Part shown: positions 1-8,919 of the stretch, piece after piece
How the letters are laid out: each line of letters opens with the position of its first letter
Numbering within the stretch: the first letter of the stretch is position 1
Assembly: GCF_013868415.1 (NCBI RefSeq)
Contig: NZ_JACEMT010000043.1
Coordinates: forward strand, 62,001 to 126,000
Source of the DNA: Marinobacterium marinum
GTDB taxonomy: Bacteria; Pseudomonadota; Gammaproteobacteria; Pseudomonadales; Balneatricaceae
Direction: 5' to 3'
DNA length: 64,000 nucleotides
Program-made: the position numbers and the translations under genes
The notes under the pieces: generated by a model
What the model was told of the DNA's origin: nothing
Seen by the model: the letters and a program-made list of their open reading frames with translations, nothing else
Databases searched by the model: none

Positions 1-56
1 TCGACATGAGGCATGCGGCTATCGCGCCAGAATTGAGGAGTGTTTGCATCAGGCAT
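1..56 (-). CDS. AraC-family regulator, N-terminus only (partial)
   Basis: Only the first 18 codons lie in the window, reading MPDANTPQFWRDSRMPHV before the left edge. An FWRD..(L/M)P motif right after the start is, from memory, typical of a group of AraC-type regulators with an N-terminal cupin-like sensor domain. An AGGAG ribosome site at 65-69 lies 8 bases before the ATG at 56-54. A second ATG at 61-59 is too close to it and in another frame. Hairpins separate the gene from the efflux operon, so it is probably transcribed separately. Family is an inference from very few residues. Confidence 0.45.
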   Translation of the reverse strand, partial: MPDANTPQFWRDSRMPHV

Positions 57-80
57 GGCATTTTCTCCTGATTTATCGGC

Positions 81-102
81 AAAACCCCCATGAAGGGGGG
101 TT
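81..102 (-). terminator. Probable terminator between efflux operon and AraC-type gene
   Basis: On the minus strand AACCCCC and GGGGGTT form a 7-bp stem followed by a short TTTT run. It lies between the end of the outer-membrane channel gene and the ribosome site of the next minus-strand gene. Confidence 0.5.
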
Positions 103-121
103 GATCATCATAGATGCTCAT

Positions 122-155
122 CGGCACAGGCTAAGGTCAGCCTTAGCCTGTGCCG
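122..155 (-). terminator. Perfect 15-bp hairpin after outer-membrane channel gene
   Basis: Bases 122-136 are the exact reverse complement of 141-155, with a 4-base loop TCAG. It begins ten bases past the stop codon at 165. No T-run follows on the minus strand, so it may protect the mRNA 3' end, with the next hairpin (81-102) doing the terminating. Confidence 0.55.
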
Positions 156-164
156 TCAAAAGAC

Positions 165-1466
165 TCAGGAGGCTGCGGTCGACTGCAGCCACTCATCCAG
201 TGCCAGCAGGTCATCCGGGTTCAGAGTACCCAGCTGCAATTTGAAGCGGAACAGGGTCGAGACGTGGTTGAAGCGTGCGTTGGCGTAGTCCAGGCGCGCC
301 TGGTAAAGCGCCTGTTCGGCTTGGAGGACGTCGACCACATTACGTGTACCCACATTGAACCCTTCTTCAGTTGCACGCAGCGCCGTCTCGCGCGACTTGA
401 TGCTTTGCAGGCGGGCCTTCACGCTCTGTACGCTGGTCTGCAGATCACGCAGCAGGGAGCGGGTTTGTTCGGTGACGCTGCGGTACTGGTCTTCACGTTG
501 ATACTGTGCCGCATAAAGTCCCTGTTCGGCTTCACGCACCTTGGAACTGGTTGCGCCACCGGTAAAGATCGGGACGTTAAGGGTCAGTGCTACCTGGCTG
601 GATTCATCCCAAGGCTCCTGCCTGAACTCGGACTCACTGTACCCGTAGGCGGCTTCCAGGTTGACCTTGGGGTGGTGGCCCGAGCGTGCAATCTGACTGT
701 CACGACGTCGAGTCTCCACGCCAAGCTCACTGAGCTTGAGGGCCAGGTTGCCATCACGTGCCTTTTCCAGCCAGGCGCTGGGCTCGGCGGGGGAGAGGGC
801 TTCGATCGGATAGTCGGCGCGCAGGGGATCAACCTGGTCCAGCGGCTGGCCGGCCAGCCGCTCCAATGCTTCGTAGCTGTTGGCCAGAGCGCCTTCTGCA
901 TCGATGCGCTGGACCACGGCATTGTCAAAAGAAGCCTGTGCTTCCTGTACGTCGGTAATGGCAATCAGACCAACATCAAACTGTGCATTGACCTGATCCA
1001 GACGGCGCTGCAGAGCGCGTTCCTGAGCTTGTGCAGTATCCAGAGAACTCATGGCACGCAGGACGCCCAGGTAGGCATCAACGGTGCGCTGGATCAACTG
1101 TTGCTGGGCCAGGTCGAACTGCAGCTTGGCCTGCTCGCTGATGGTTTTGCTTTTCTGGAAGGTAAACCATTTGGTGGTATCAAAGACCGGCTGAACCAGT
1201 GATACCTGCCAGGCGCGGTCACCGGCTTCCTGGTCCAGTGCGCTGCTGTGCGACTGTGTGTAGCTGCCACCGGCTTGAATCTGGGGCATCAGTCCTGCCC
1301 GGCCTTGGGGGACGGCCTCCTGGCCTGCCATATAGGAAGCTTCCGCTGCTTTCAGTTGTGGGTCGTTGTCCAGTGCCAGCTGGTAGAGATCTGCCAGTGC
1401 ACCTGCCTGAGCTGTCGAGCAAGCCAAGGTGCCGGCAGCCAGCAGAGGGATCAATCGTTTTTTCAT
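165..1466 (-). CDS. TolC-family outer-membrane efflux channel
   Basis: A 433-aa protein with a signal peptide (MKKRLIPLLAAGTLACSTAQA) followed by ADLYQLALDNDPQLKAAEAS, the usual start of a TolC-type protein. Two long alpha-helical repeats follow, as in the OEP family, whose trimers form the outer-membrane exit duct of tripartite pumps. The start at 1466 places the signal peptide first; the frame stays open upstream to 1565 but would add residues before it. The gene lies 22 bp after the RND pump gene, so pump, adaptor and channel are encoded together, which suggests a dedicated channel. Confidence 0.93.
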   Translation of the reverse strand: MKKRLIPLLAAGTLACSTAQAGALADLYQLALDNDPQLKAAEASYMAGQEAVPQGRAGLMPQIQAGGSYTQSHSSALDQEAGDRAWQVSLVQPVFDTTKWFTFQKSKTISEQAKLQFDLAQQQLIQRTVDAYLGVLRAMSSLDTAQAQERALQRRLDQVNAQFDVGLIAITDVQEAQASFDNAVVQRIDAEGALANSYEALERLAGQPLDQVDPLRADYPIEALSPAEPSAWLEKARDGNLALKLSELGVETRRRDSQIARSGHHPKVNLEAAYGYSESEFRQEPWDESSQVALTLNVPIFTGGATSSKVREAEQGLYAAQYQREDQYRSVTEQTRSLLRDLQTSVQSVKARLQSIKSRETALRATEEGFNVGTRNVVDVLQAEQALYQARLDYANARFNHVSTLFRFKLQLGTLNPDDLLALDEWLQSTAAS

Positions 1467-1488
1467 CTGTTTCACGTGCGTGCTTCCT

Positions 1489-4400
1489 TTATCGATGTGC
1501 AGGATCAGGCTCGACCTGACGGAAGTTGCGTTTACCGAAATAACTATAGACTGTTGGAATGACAAACAGGGTCAGCAAGGTGCCCAGGAGCATGCCGCCC
1601 ACGATAACCCAGCCAATTTGCTGTCGGGATTCGGCGCCAGCACCAAACGCGATGGCCAAGGGTAGAGCGCCGAGAACGGTGGCTCCGGTGGTCATCAGAA
1701 TGGGGCGCAGGCGCAGTGCTGCAGCCTCTACAATTGCGTCACCCAATGCGGTGCCACGGTCCTGTAGCTGGTTGGCAAACTCAATAATCAAAATGCCGTG
1801 CTTGGTCACCAGGCCGACCAGTGTAATCAGGCCGATCTGGCTGTAGATGCTCAGTGAGCCGCCGCTGTAGTAGAGCGCCATGAGGGCGCCTGCCAGCGCC
1901 GGGGGAACCGACAGCATGATGATCAGTGGGTTTTTAAAACTCTCGAACTGCGCCGACAGCACCAGGAAGATGAAAATCAGTGCGAGACCGAATGTCATCT
2001 GCAGGGTGTTGCTGGATTCCTTGAACTCGCGTGACTGACCAGCATAGTCGTAGAGTGCATCCGGGGCGACTTCCTGGAGGCTTTCTTCCATGAAGCTCAG
2101 TGCTTCGCCCAGGCTGTAGCCGGGGGCGAGCATCGCCTGGATTTTCACGGCCTTGAGCTTGTCAAAATGGTTCAGCTCTTTGGCCGTAATGCTCTCCTCA
2201 ATGCTGACCAGATTGGCCAGCTGGATCATTTCGCCCTGGTTGCCGCGCACGTAGGCGTTGCTGAGATCTCCGGGGATCTGGCGGAAACGGTCCTCGATTT
2301 TCAGGATGACATCGTACTGTTCACCCTGCTGCTTATAGCGTGTCAACTCGCGGCCTGCCATGAAAGTTTCAAGGGTGCGGCCAATGGTATTAACGTCAAT
2401 GCCGACGCTGGACACCTTGTCGCGGTTGAGCGTGACCAACAGTTCAGGCTTGTTCAGTTTCAGGTCTGTATCCGGCTGTGCAAGCCCCGGATTTTCAGCC
2501 ATTTTGGCCAGCATTTTATCGGTTATGATTGCCAGCTGGTCGTAGTCGGCCGTTGTCTTGACGATAAACTCGACCGGGCGCGAGATGATACTCTGTCCCA
2601 ATGAGGGCGGGTTCATGGCAAAGCTCATATTACCTGTAACACCACCGTACAGCTGTGGTGTCAGGCTGTCGGTAATCGACTGTTGCTTGCGTGTGCGATC
2701 ATCCCAGTCTTGCAGACGAAGGAAGGTAAGCGAGTTGGTTTCGCTGGGGAAGCCGACGACTCCGAAGTAATACATGCCTTCCGGCACTTGGCCAACGATG
2801 TTTTCCACTTGCCGGGCGTAGCGATCGACATATCCGACCGATGAGCCTTCCGGTGAAATGGAAAAGGTCATGATGGTGCCGCGGTCTTCGGTCGGGGCCA
2901 GTTCCTGCGGCAGTTGCTGATAGAAGTACACCGCTCCGATGGCACTGGTGCCCAGCAGAATGATTGCCAGCAGGCGGGAGCGCAGGACCCTGGCCAGCAG
3001 GCGCTGGTAAATGGCACTGATCCCGTTGAGCCAGCTTTCGATCAGGTTGAAAACGGCACTGTGGCGTTTCTCATGATGCAGCAGTCTGGAACTGAGCATC
3101 GGCGAAAGTGAAAGAGCGATAAAAGTCGATACCACCACCGAGCCTGCCAACGTAAGGGCGAACTCGGTAAACAGCTTGCCGGTGCGCCCGGTAGAAAAGG
3201 CGACAGGGACGAATACGGCCACCAGTGTTGCAGTGGTGGCAATCACAGCAAAGCCGATTTCTCGCGCGCCTTTGAATGCGGCCTGAATCGGGTCCAGTCC
3301 GGCTTCTACGTGGCGATAGATATTCTCCAGCATAACGATGGCATCATCCACCACCAGGCCAATGGCAAGCACCAGGGCCAGCAGGGTCAGCGTGTTGATG
3401 GAAAAATCCATCAACATCATCATTGCGAAGGCACCGATCAACGATAGCGGGATGGTCAGCACCGGAATGAGCGTAGCCTTGAGGTTGCGCAGGAAGAAAA
3501 AGATAACCAGAACAACCAGAATGCCGGCTTGCCAGAGTGTCGTGAATACGGAGTCGATCGATTCTTCGATAAACAGAGAGGAGTCATACCCTATCTGTGC
3601 TTCCATGCCCGGTGGCAGGTTCTGTTCAATTTGGACGAGCATTTCGCGTATGCCTGCCGAAACGTCCAAGGGGTTGGCCGTGGACTGCTTCACTACCCCT
3701 AGAGCAACGGCGTTATTGCCATTGAAACGCGCGGTATTGCGCTCGGCAGCAGGGGCAACTTCGACACGGGCAACATCAATTACGCGTACCGGGTAACCGT
3801 TGTCGTTGCGGATGATGATCTGCTCAAACTCGGGAGCGGTATTCAGATCGGTCTGGGCGAGGACAGTAAATTCGCGCTCGCGACTTTCAATGCGTCCGGC
3901 CGGGATTTCGACGTTCTGTGACCGCAAAGCGGCTTCGATATCCTGAGGCACGACATTGTGGGCCGCCATTTTTTGGGGGTCCAGCCAGATGCGCATGGCG
4001 TAGCGGCGCTCACCAACAATCATCACGCTGGCGACGCCGGGAACAGTCTGCAGCGGGTCCTTGACTCGGTTTTCCGCGTAATCGGTGACCTCCATGGTGG
4101 TATGGCTGTCGGACGAAAGCGCGATCCACATGATCGGCTGGGCATCGGCTTCGGATTTGGCGACCACCGGTTCCTCGATATCATCCGGCAGCTTGCCACG
4201 CACACGCCCGACACGGTCACGGACTTCGCTGGCGGCGTCATCGGGATCTCGCTCGAGGCGGAAGGTGACCGATATCTGGCTTTTTTCAGAGCGGCTGATC
4301 GAGCTTATAAAGTCGATGCCTTCGATGCCGGAGAGCGAGTCTTCAATGATCTTGGTGACCTGCGACTCAATGATCGAGGCGCTGGCACCGGGATAGACCG

Positions 4401-4545
4401 TTTCTACGGAAACGACCGGGACATCAATTTTGGGGTATTCACGGACGCTCAGGCGGTCGTAGGCGATCAGGCCGACCAGCAGGATGAGAATGCTCATCAC
4501 GCTGGCCAACACCGGGCGTTTAATGCTGATATCGGACAGGATCAT
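1489..4545 (-). CDS. RND (HAE1-type) inner-membrane efflux pump
   Basis: 1018 aa, the normal length of an AcrB/MexB-class proton-driven pump. The N-terminus (MILSDISIKRPVLASVMSIL) and the YPGASASIIESQVTKIIED segment are family hallmarks. The paired acidic residues of TM4 are present in LAIGLVVDDAIVMLENIYRH. The start codon overlaps the adaptor stop (ATGA, 4542-4545). The subgroup with an adjacent TetR gene and this adaptor type usually exports drugs, dyes or solvents. The actual substrate cannot be read from the sequence. Confidence 0.95.
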   Translation of the reverse strand: MILSDISIKRPVLASVMSILILLVGLIAYDRLSVREYPKIDVPVVSVETVYPGASASIIESQVTKIIEDSLSGIEGIDFISSISRSEKSQISVTFRLERDPDDAASEVRDRVGRVRGKLPDDIEEPVVAKSEADAQPIMWIALSSDSHTTMEVTDYAENRVKDPLQTVPGVASVMIVGERRYAMRIWLDPQKMAAHNVVPQDIEAALRSQNVEIPAGRIESREREFTVLAQTDLNTAPEFEQIIIRNDNGYPVRVIDVARVEVAPAAERNTARFNGNNAVALGVVKQSTANPLDVSAGIREMLVQIEQNLPPGMEAQIGYDSSLFIEESIDSVFTTLWQAGILVVLVIFFFLRNLKATLIPVLTIPLSLIGAFAMMMLMDFSINTLTLLALVLAIGLVVDDAIVMLENIYRHVEAGLDPIQAAFKGAREIGFAVIATTATLVAVFVPVAFSTGRTGKLFTEFALTLAGSVVVSTFIALSLSPMLSSRLLHHEKRHSAVFNLIESWLNGISAIYQRLLARVLRSRLLAIILLGTSAIGAVYFYQQLPQELAPTEDRGTIMTFSISPEGSSVGYVDRYARQVENIVGQVPEGMYYFGVVGFPSETNSLTFLRLQDWDDRTRKQQSITDSLTPQLYGGVTGNMSFAMNPPSLGQSIISRPVEFIVKTTADYDQLAIITDKMLAKMAENPGLAQPDTDLKLNKPELLVTLNRDKVSSVGIDVNTIGRTLETFMAGRELTRYKQQGEQYDVILKIEDRFRQIPGDLSNAYVRGNQGEMIQLANLVSIEESITAKELNHFDKLKAVKIQAMLAPGYSLGEALSFMEESLQEVAPDALYDYAGQSREFKESSNTLQMTFGLALIFIFLVLSAQFESFKNPLIIMLSVPPALAGALMALYYSGGSLSIYSQIGLITLVGLVTKHGILIIEFANQLQDRGTALGDAIVEAAALRLRPILMTTGATVLGALPLAIAFGAGAESRQQIGWVIVGGMLLGTLLTLFVIPTVYSYFGKRNFRQVEPDPAHR

Positions 4546-5594
4546 GCGCCGTTACCCTCGGGTGCGACCGGTTGAGGGAAGATGGGTGTTACGGGCATAC
4601 CGGGATGCAATTTCATGTGACCGGCCGTTACGACAACGGCACCGGGTTCCAGGCCGGACAGAATTTGTACTTCGCCGTAGCGGCGGCTGCCGGTGGTGAC
4701 AGGCACCAGTTCGACCTGGTTGCTTTCCGTAACCTGCATGATCAGCGTTTGCGCACCCTGCAGAATCAGAGCCTGTTCGGGTACGATCAGAGCCTGATCA
4801 TTACGCTCAGTGGTAATGCTGACGCGGGCAAAAAGACCGGGGCGGAGCAGGCCCTCGGTATTGGGTACTCGTGCCCGCACACTGATATTGTGGCTATTGG
4901 GGTTGGCACTGGGTGAAATGGCATAGATGTTGCCCTGCACCTGTTGGCCGCCCAAAGCATCGATATTGAGGGTGATGGCCTGACCATTGCTCAGCCGTTG
5001 CAGGTCGCGTTCGGGGACGCTGAACTCCACTTTCAGGGTGGACATGTCGGTGAGTTCGACCAGATCCTGGCCGATGGCCACAAAATCGCCGGGGCTGACC
5101 AGACGCAGACCGGCAGTGCCGGAGAAAGGCGCACGTATGGTCATTTTTTCCAAGCGGGTACGGGCCAGTGCAACCTCGGCTTCATCCACGCGCAACTGGG
5201 CCATTTTGGCATCATGATCGGTACGTGAGCCGACGCGTTTTTCCAGCAGGCTGGCGGCGCGTTCATATTCCAGTTTGCTCAGGCGCGCGCGCGCCTGAGC
5301 CTGGGCCAAAGCGGCGTCGTACAGGGCACTGTCAAGCTTGAACAGAGGGCTGTTGGCGTTGATCTGTTCACCTTCGGTAAACAGAATTTCGCTGATGCGG
5401 CCACTCTGTTCAGGACGGATCATGACGGTTTCGTTGGCTTGAAGTACGCCGATGGCGGTCAGGGAATGTTCCAGTGTTGAAGGTTGAACGCGAACGACCT
5501 CAGCGGGCAGCCCGGCGGCTTGGCTGTCTTCAGCCAGCACTGTTTGGCTAGCGAGCAGTCCGGCCAGGCAGATAATGAGAATTCCTTTTTTCAT
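4542..5594 (-). CDS. RND efflux periplasmic adaptor (membrane fusion protein)
   Basis: 350 aa with signal peptide MKKGILIICLAGLLASQTVLA. Lipoyl/barrel-sandwich halves are visible around GRISEILFTEGEQINANSPL and TIRAPFSGTAGLRLVSPGD, joined by a coiled-coil hairpin of about 60 residues rich in Ala, Arg and Glu. A beta-barrel and a C-terminal membrane-proximal domain follow. It bridges the RND pump and the TolC-like channel. There is no lipobox cysteine, so it is probably anchored by its N-terminus or free in the periplasm. Translationally coupled to the pump gene and 23 bp downstream of the TetR gene. Confidence 0.93.
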   Translation of the reverse strand: MKKGILIICLAGLLASQTVLAEDSQAAGLPAEVVRVQPSTLEHSLTAIGVLQANETVMIRPEQSGRISEILFTEGEQINANSPLFKLDSALYDAALAQAQARARLSKLEYERAASLLEKRVGSRTDHDAKMAQLRVDEAEVALARTRLEKMTIRAPFSGTAGLRLVSPGDFVAIGQDLVELTDMSTLKVEFSVPERDLQRLSNGQAITLNIDALGGQQVQGNIYAISPSANPNSHNISVRARVPNTEGLLRPGLFARVSITTERNDQALIVPEQALILQGAQTLIMQVTESNQVELVPVTTGSRRYGEVQILSGLEPGAVVVTAGHMKLHPGMPVTPIFPQPVAPEGNGA

Positions 5595-5617
5595 GTCGGG
5601 CTCTTAAAGTTGTATTT

Positions 5618-6223
5618 CTAGTGGCTATTGGGTGGCAGCAGGTGCTGCCAGAGCATATCGATGGCTTGGTACAGTGGGGCACGGTCGTTTTCAACTTTCA
5701 TGCGTAACAGTGCGCCCTGCCAGTAATCCCAGATCAGCTGTGCCAGCTGGTCTGCCGTAAGATCAGTACGGACGCTGCCTTCCGCCTGGCAGACTCGCAT
5801 GTCATCCCGGATGGAGTCCAGGATGCGGTTGATGGCCTGACGGATAGCGGCGCGGAAATTGTCCGAGGCGAGTGCCATTTCGCCAGACAAATTGGCCAGC
5901 AGACAGCCTACGCGCTCGTGGGTTATGTCGAGATCTTCGACCAATCGCTCCATCATGACTCTCAATTTCTGGGAGTGCAAACCTTCAAGAGTGGCATATT
6001 CTTCCTGCCAATGGTCAAACTCGAGCGCCTGGTAATGTGCAATTACTTCAATGGCGAATGCTTCCTTGCCACCAAAGTAGTTGTAGAAAGACCCGCGTGA
6101 CACGGTGCAGGCTTCAAGAATCATGCTCAGGCTGGTGCCGTGGTAACCATGCAGCTGGAACAGGGAATTTCCGATATCCAGTAGAGATTCGCGGCTGTGG
6201 GTAGGCGGTCTGCCTCTGCTCAT
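5618..6223 (-). CDS. TetR-family repressor of the efflux operon
   Basis: 201 aa. The N-terminal helix-turn-helix reads GYHGTSLSMILEACTVSRGS then FYNYFGGKEAFAIEVI, the standard TetR DNA-binding signature. The rest is an all-helical ligand-binding and dimer domain. It is first in the order tetR, adaptor, pump, channel, all on the minus strand with short gaps, and an inverted repeat lies immediately before its start. Autorepression of the whole operon is therefore likely, with release by a pump substrate. The ligand is unknown. Confidence 0.92.
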   Translation of the reverse strand: MSRGRPPTHSRESLLDIGNSLFQLHGYHGTSLSMILEACTVSRGSFYNYFGGKEAFAIEVIAHYQALEFDHWQEEYATLEGLHSQKLRVMMERLVEDLDITHERVGCLLANLSGEMALASDNFRAAIRQAINRILDSIRDDMRVCQAEGSVRTDLTADQLAQLIWDYWQGALLRMKVENDRAPLYQAIDMLWQHLLPPNSH

Positions 6224-6226
6224 TAA

Positions 6227-6284
6227 ATTGAACCGATCATTCTAGAAAGCGGCTATTTTGCCTGATTGGAACGATCGGTTCAAT
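6227..6284 (-). promoter_or_regulatory. Two-site TetR operator before the efflux operon
   Basis: ATTGAACCGATC at 6227-6238 returns as its exact reverse complement GATCGGTTCAAT at 6273-6284. Each copy also sits in a local imperfect dyad centred on GATC (for example TTGGAACGATCGGTTCAA). The left copy begins four bases before the tetR start, so a bound repressor would cover the transcription start of the operon. Confidence 0.7.
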
Positions 6285-6308
6285 ATTAAATTGGCGTGGT
6301 GTGAGACC

Positions 6309-7475
6309 TTAATTCTGTGCCTTGGTTTGTTGCAGGCGGCTGTTGGTCAGCAACATGAGTTCATCACTGTTGCCGTGCACTTCGCTCATCAGGGCAAGGC
6401 CCGCGCTGGCATGGAAGGGCAACTTCAGTTGTTCAGCCATGCTGCGGTTGATTTGGTCCAGACGCTTTGCCAGAGGTGGGGGCTGTTTGCCGACCGGAAT
6501 CAACAGGACGAACTCGTCACCGCCAAAGCGAAAGATCTGATCGTTGGGGCGGCAGATCTGCTGCAGTTTGGCAGCAAAGGTGCACAGGATGCGGTCGCCT
6601 TCCTGTTGCCCCAGTTCGTGATTGATCTGAGAGAGACCGTCGATATCAATCAGTGCCAGCAGGTAGTCGTGCTCGGGATGCTGTTTTTCGCTGCGGATCA
6701 GCGCATGGTCAAGTGCGTCACGCTGAAGCAGGTGGGTCAGTGGATCGGTGCTGAAAGTCTGGGGCTCTTCGTCGGCCGGTTTGGGCGGAAGCCAGGCTCC
6801 GACCAGGTCGGCGCTGAGTTGTAACAGGTGGATACTGTCAGCGAGGCTGGTTTGGGGCTCGGTGTCCCACAAGGCCAGATGGCCAACAATGGTGCCTTCT
6901 GCATCCTGTACGGATTGGCCCAGCCAGATGCCCTTTTCGGGCAGGAGAGGATCGGTTGTGGTCTGATTCCATTCCTGTACCTGGGGGGTACTGGTATGAC
7001 CTGCGTAGAGTGGGGCGGCCAGGCTGGCACTCAGTTCAAGTGTCCGGGGTGAATGTTGTGCCTGGTTGTGCCAGTGACCGACCAGGGCAATCTGTTCTGT
7101 ATTGAGGCGGGTGCAGGCGGCGGATGAATTCCAGCCCAGCAATTCGCACAGGATTTTGGGTAAAGCGAAAAACGGGTTTGCGCCTTGTTGCAGCTGCGGG
7201 ATCAGTGCCTGCATCAACTGGCGTTGCTGTTGGGCGGCACGATGTCCACTGGCGATCACCAGAGTATGGTCGCCGGCGATCAGGCGCTCAAACAGGGTGC
7301 CGGCGCAGATCAGAATGCCGGCGGATTCGTCCTGCCCCCAGTGTTCGACCTGATGACGATCGTCCTTGGGCAGGGCATCAAAAGCCGGATTGGTCCATTG
7401 CACGCTGTTTTCTTTCAACAGCAGAGCAGGGGCTGAGGTGTTTGAGAGGAGTTGGGTCAGGGCACGGGTTTTCAT
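6309..7475 (-). CDS. GGDEF-domain protein, probable diguanylate cyclase
   Basis: 388 aa. The C-terminal domain has the intact active-site motif GGDEF at residues 318-322, preceded five residues earlier by RPND (309-312), which fits the RxxD inhibitory c-di-GMP site. The earlier LALIDIDGLSQIN segment supplies a metal-binding aspartate. About 230 N-terminal residues form a sensory region I do not recognise; it contains WTNPAFDALP, which is PAS-like. No signal peptide or membrane segment is evident. The domain ends only about 66 residues after GGDEF and lacks the common ADxALYxAK ending. It reads toward the tetR operator and is separated from the aminotransferase gene by a terminator. Confidence 0.88.
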   Translation of the reverse strand: MKTRALTQLLSNTSAPALLLKENSVQWTNPAFDALPKDDRHQVEHWGQDESAGILICAGTLFERLIAGDHTLVIASGHRAAQQQRQLMQALIPQLQQGANPFFALPKILCELLGWNSSAACTRLNTEQIALVGHWHNQAQHSPRTLELSASLAAPLYAGHTSTPQVQEWNQTTTDPLLPEKGIWLGQSVQDAEGTIVGHLALWDTEPQTSLADSIHLLQLSADLVGAWLPPKPADEEPQTFSTDPLTHLLQRDALDHALIRSEKQHPEHDYLLALIDIDGLSQINHELGQQEGDRILCTFAAKLQQICRPNDQIFRFGGDEFVLLIPVGKQPPPLAKRLDQINRSMAEQLKLPFHASAGLALMSEVHGNSDELMLLTNSRLQQTKAQN

Positions 7476-7496
7476 GGCTGGACTGTCTGTAGCGGA

Positions 7497-7524
7497 AAGA
7501 AAACGCCCCGGTCGGACCGGGGCG
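7497..7524 (-). terminator. Rho-independent terminator of aminotransferase gene
   Basis: CGCCCCGGTC (7504-7513) pairs with GACCGGGGCG (7515-7524). On the minus strand the stem is followed by TTTTCTTT. It lies ten bases past the aminotransferase stop. Confidence 0.85.
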
Positions 7525-7533
7525 TATGGGGGG

Positions 7534-8721
7534 TTACTTTTCCAGAGCTGCCTTGATTCGCTCGATGGCGGCTTCCAGTACGCTCAGGCTGGTAGCGAAC
7601 GAGAGTCGCATGTTGCCGGGAGCGCCGAAGGCTGAGCCGGGCACCAGTGCGACTCCTGCTTCCTGCAACAGGAATTCGGCCAGAGCGATATCGTCTTCGA
7701 ATTCGGGGCGAGATTCGATGACCTGATGGAAGCTGGGGAACGCATAGAAGGTACCGTCCGCTTCGATGCAGTTCACGCCTTCAATCTCGTTCAGTGACTT
7801 GACGACATAGTCATGGCGCTGTTTGAACGCGTTAACCATCATTTCGATGCAGTCCTGAGGGCCGTCCAGTGCAGCCTGAGCAGCAACCTGAGCAATGGAG
7901 TTCGGGTTGGAGGTGCTCTGAGACTGGATTTTCTTCATGGCCCCGATCAGCTTGGCCGGTCCTGCCGCGTAGCCGATACGCCAGCCGGTCATGGAATAGG
8001 CCTTGGAAACACCGTTCAGTACGATGGTGCGCTCATACAGTTCCGGGCAGGCATTCAGAATGTTAACGAACGGCTGCCCGGTGAATAGGATGTGCTCGTA
8101 CATGTCATCGGTTGCGACCAGAACGTTCGGGTACTTTTTCAGAACCTCGCCCAGCGCTTTCAGCTCTTCCAGCGTGTAGGCCACGCCTGACGGGTTGGAG
8201 GGGCTGTTCAGTACCACCAGACGTGTCTTGTCGGTGATGGCGGCGTCCAGCTGCTCAGGCGTAATTTTGAAACGCTGTTCCTGAGTAGTGGTGATGATAA
8301 CCGGCTTGCCTTCGGCAACCAGTACCATGTCCGGGTAGGAGACCCAGTAGGGTGCCGGAATGACCACTTCATCCCCGGGGTTCAGCAGAGCCAGTGACAG
8401 ATTGAAGAAGCTCTGTTTGCCGCCGCTGGAGACCAGAATCTGGTTGGCTTCGTAGGTGAAGCCGTTCTCGCGCTCGAATTTGGCGATAATCGCCTGCTTC
8501 AATGCAGGAGTACCATCGACGGCCGTGTATTTGGTGAAACCGTCCTGAATGGCCTTGGTAGCTGCGGCCTTGATGTGTTCGGGGGTGTCGAAATCGGGTT
8601 CGCCGGCACCCAGGCCGATAATGTCTTTACCTTCAGCACGCAGCACGGCAGCACGGTTGGTCACTGCCAGGGTGGGGGAAGGTTTGATGCTGTTAACGCG
8701 GTTGGAAAGCTGCACGTCCAA
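7534..8721 (-). CDS. Aspartate aminotransferase (class I PLP enzyme)
   Basis: About 395 aa. The sequence RVNSIKPSPTLAVTNRAA and IIGLGAGEPDFDTPEHIK match the bacterial aspartate aminotransferase subgroup with usual length near 395. The PLP lysine is in NGVSKAYSMTGWRIGYAAGP. It interconverts aspartate/2-oxoglutarate and oxaloacetate/glutamate in the cytoplasm. I place the start at a TTG (8721), because AGAGGA at 8734-8729 lies 7 bases before it and the homologous N-terminus begins here. The next codons include a GTG at 8715. An ATG at 8790 would add a 23-residue leader and has no ribosome site. Divergent from uvrB. Confidence 0.9.
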   Translation of the reverse strand: MDVQLSNRVNSIKPSPTLAVTNRAAVLRAEGKDIIGLGAGEPDFDTPEHIKAAATKAIQDGFTKYTAVDGTPALKQAIIAKFERENGFTYEANQILVSSGGKQSFFNLSLALLNPGDEVVIPAPYWVSYPDMVLVAEGKPVIITTTQEQRFKITPEQLDAAITDKTRLVVLNSPSNPSGVAYTLEELKALGEVLKKYPNVLVATDDMYEHILFTGQPFVNILNACPELYERTIVLNGVSKAYSMTGWRIGYAAGPAKLIGAMKKIQSQSTSNPNSIAQVAAQAALDGPQDCIEMMVNAFKQRHDYVVKSLNEIEGVNCIEADGTFYAFPSFHQVIESRPEFEDDIALAEFLLQEAGVALVPGSAFGAPGNMRLSFATSLSVLEAAIERIKAALEK

Positions 8722-8919
8722 GCCTTGGTCCTCTCTATAAATCGGTGCAAGGTGTCCATCAATGCATATAGCCAAAAGAGCATACAGCATAAATGATCGG
8801 GTCTGAATGCCCTTATGTTAAAAAAGCGGCCGCAAGATGACAGATCCATTGGCGGAACAATTTATTGCGGGACTTCAGTCGGGGTATACTGGCCGGTCAG
8901 CGAGGCGAGTGGTGGAGTC

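Noticed and set aside
8722..8919. LexA box in the uvrB promoter
   Set aside because: CTGTATGC near 8780 lacks the matching ACAG half at the right spacing.
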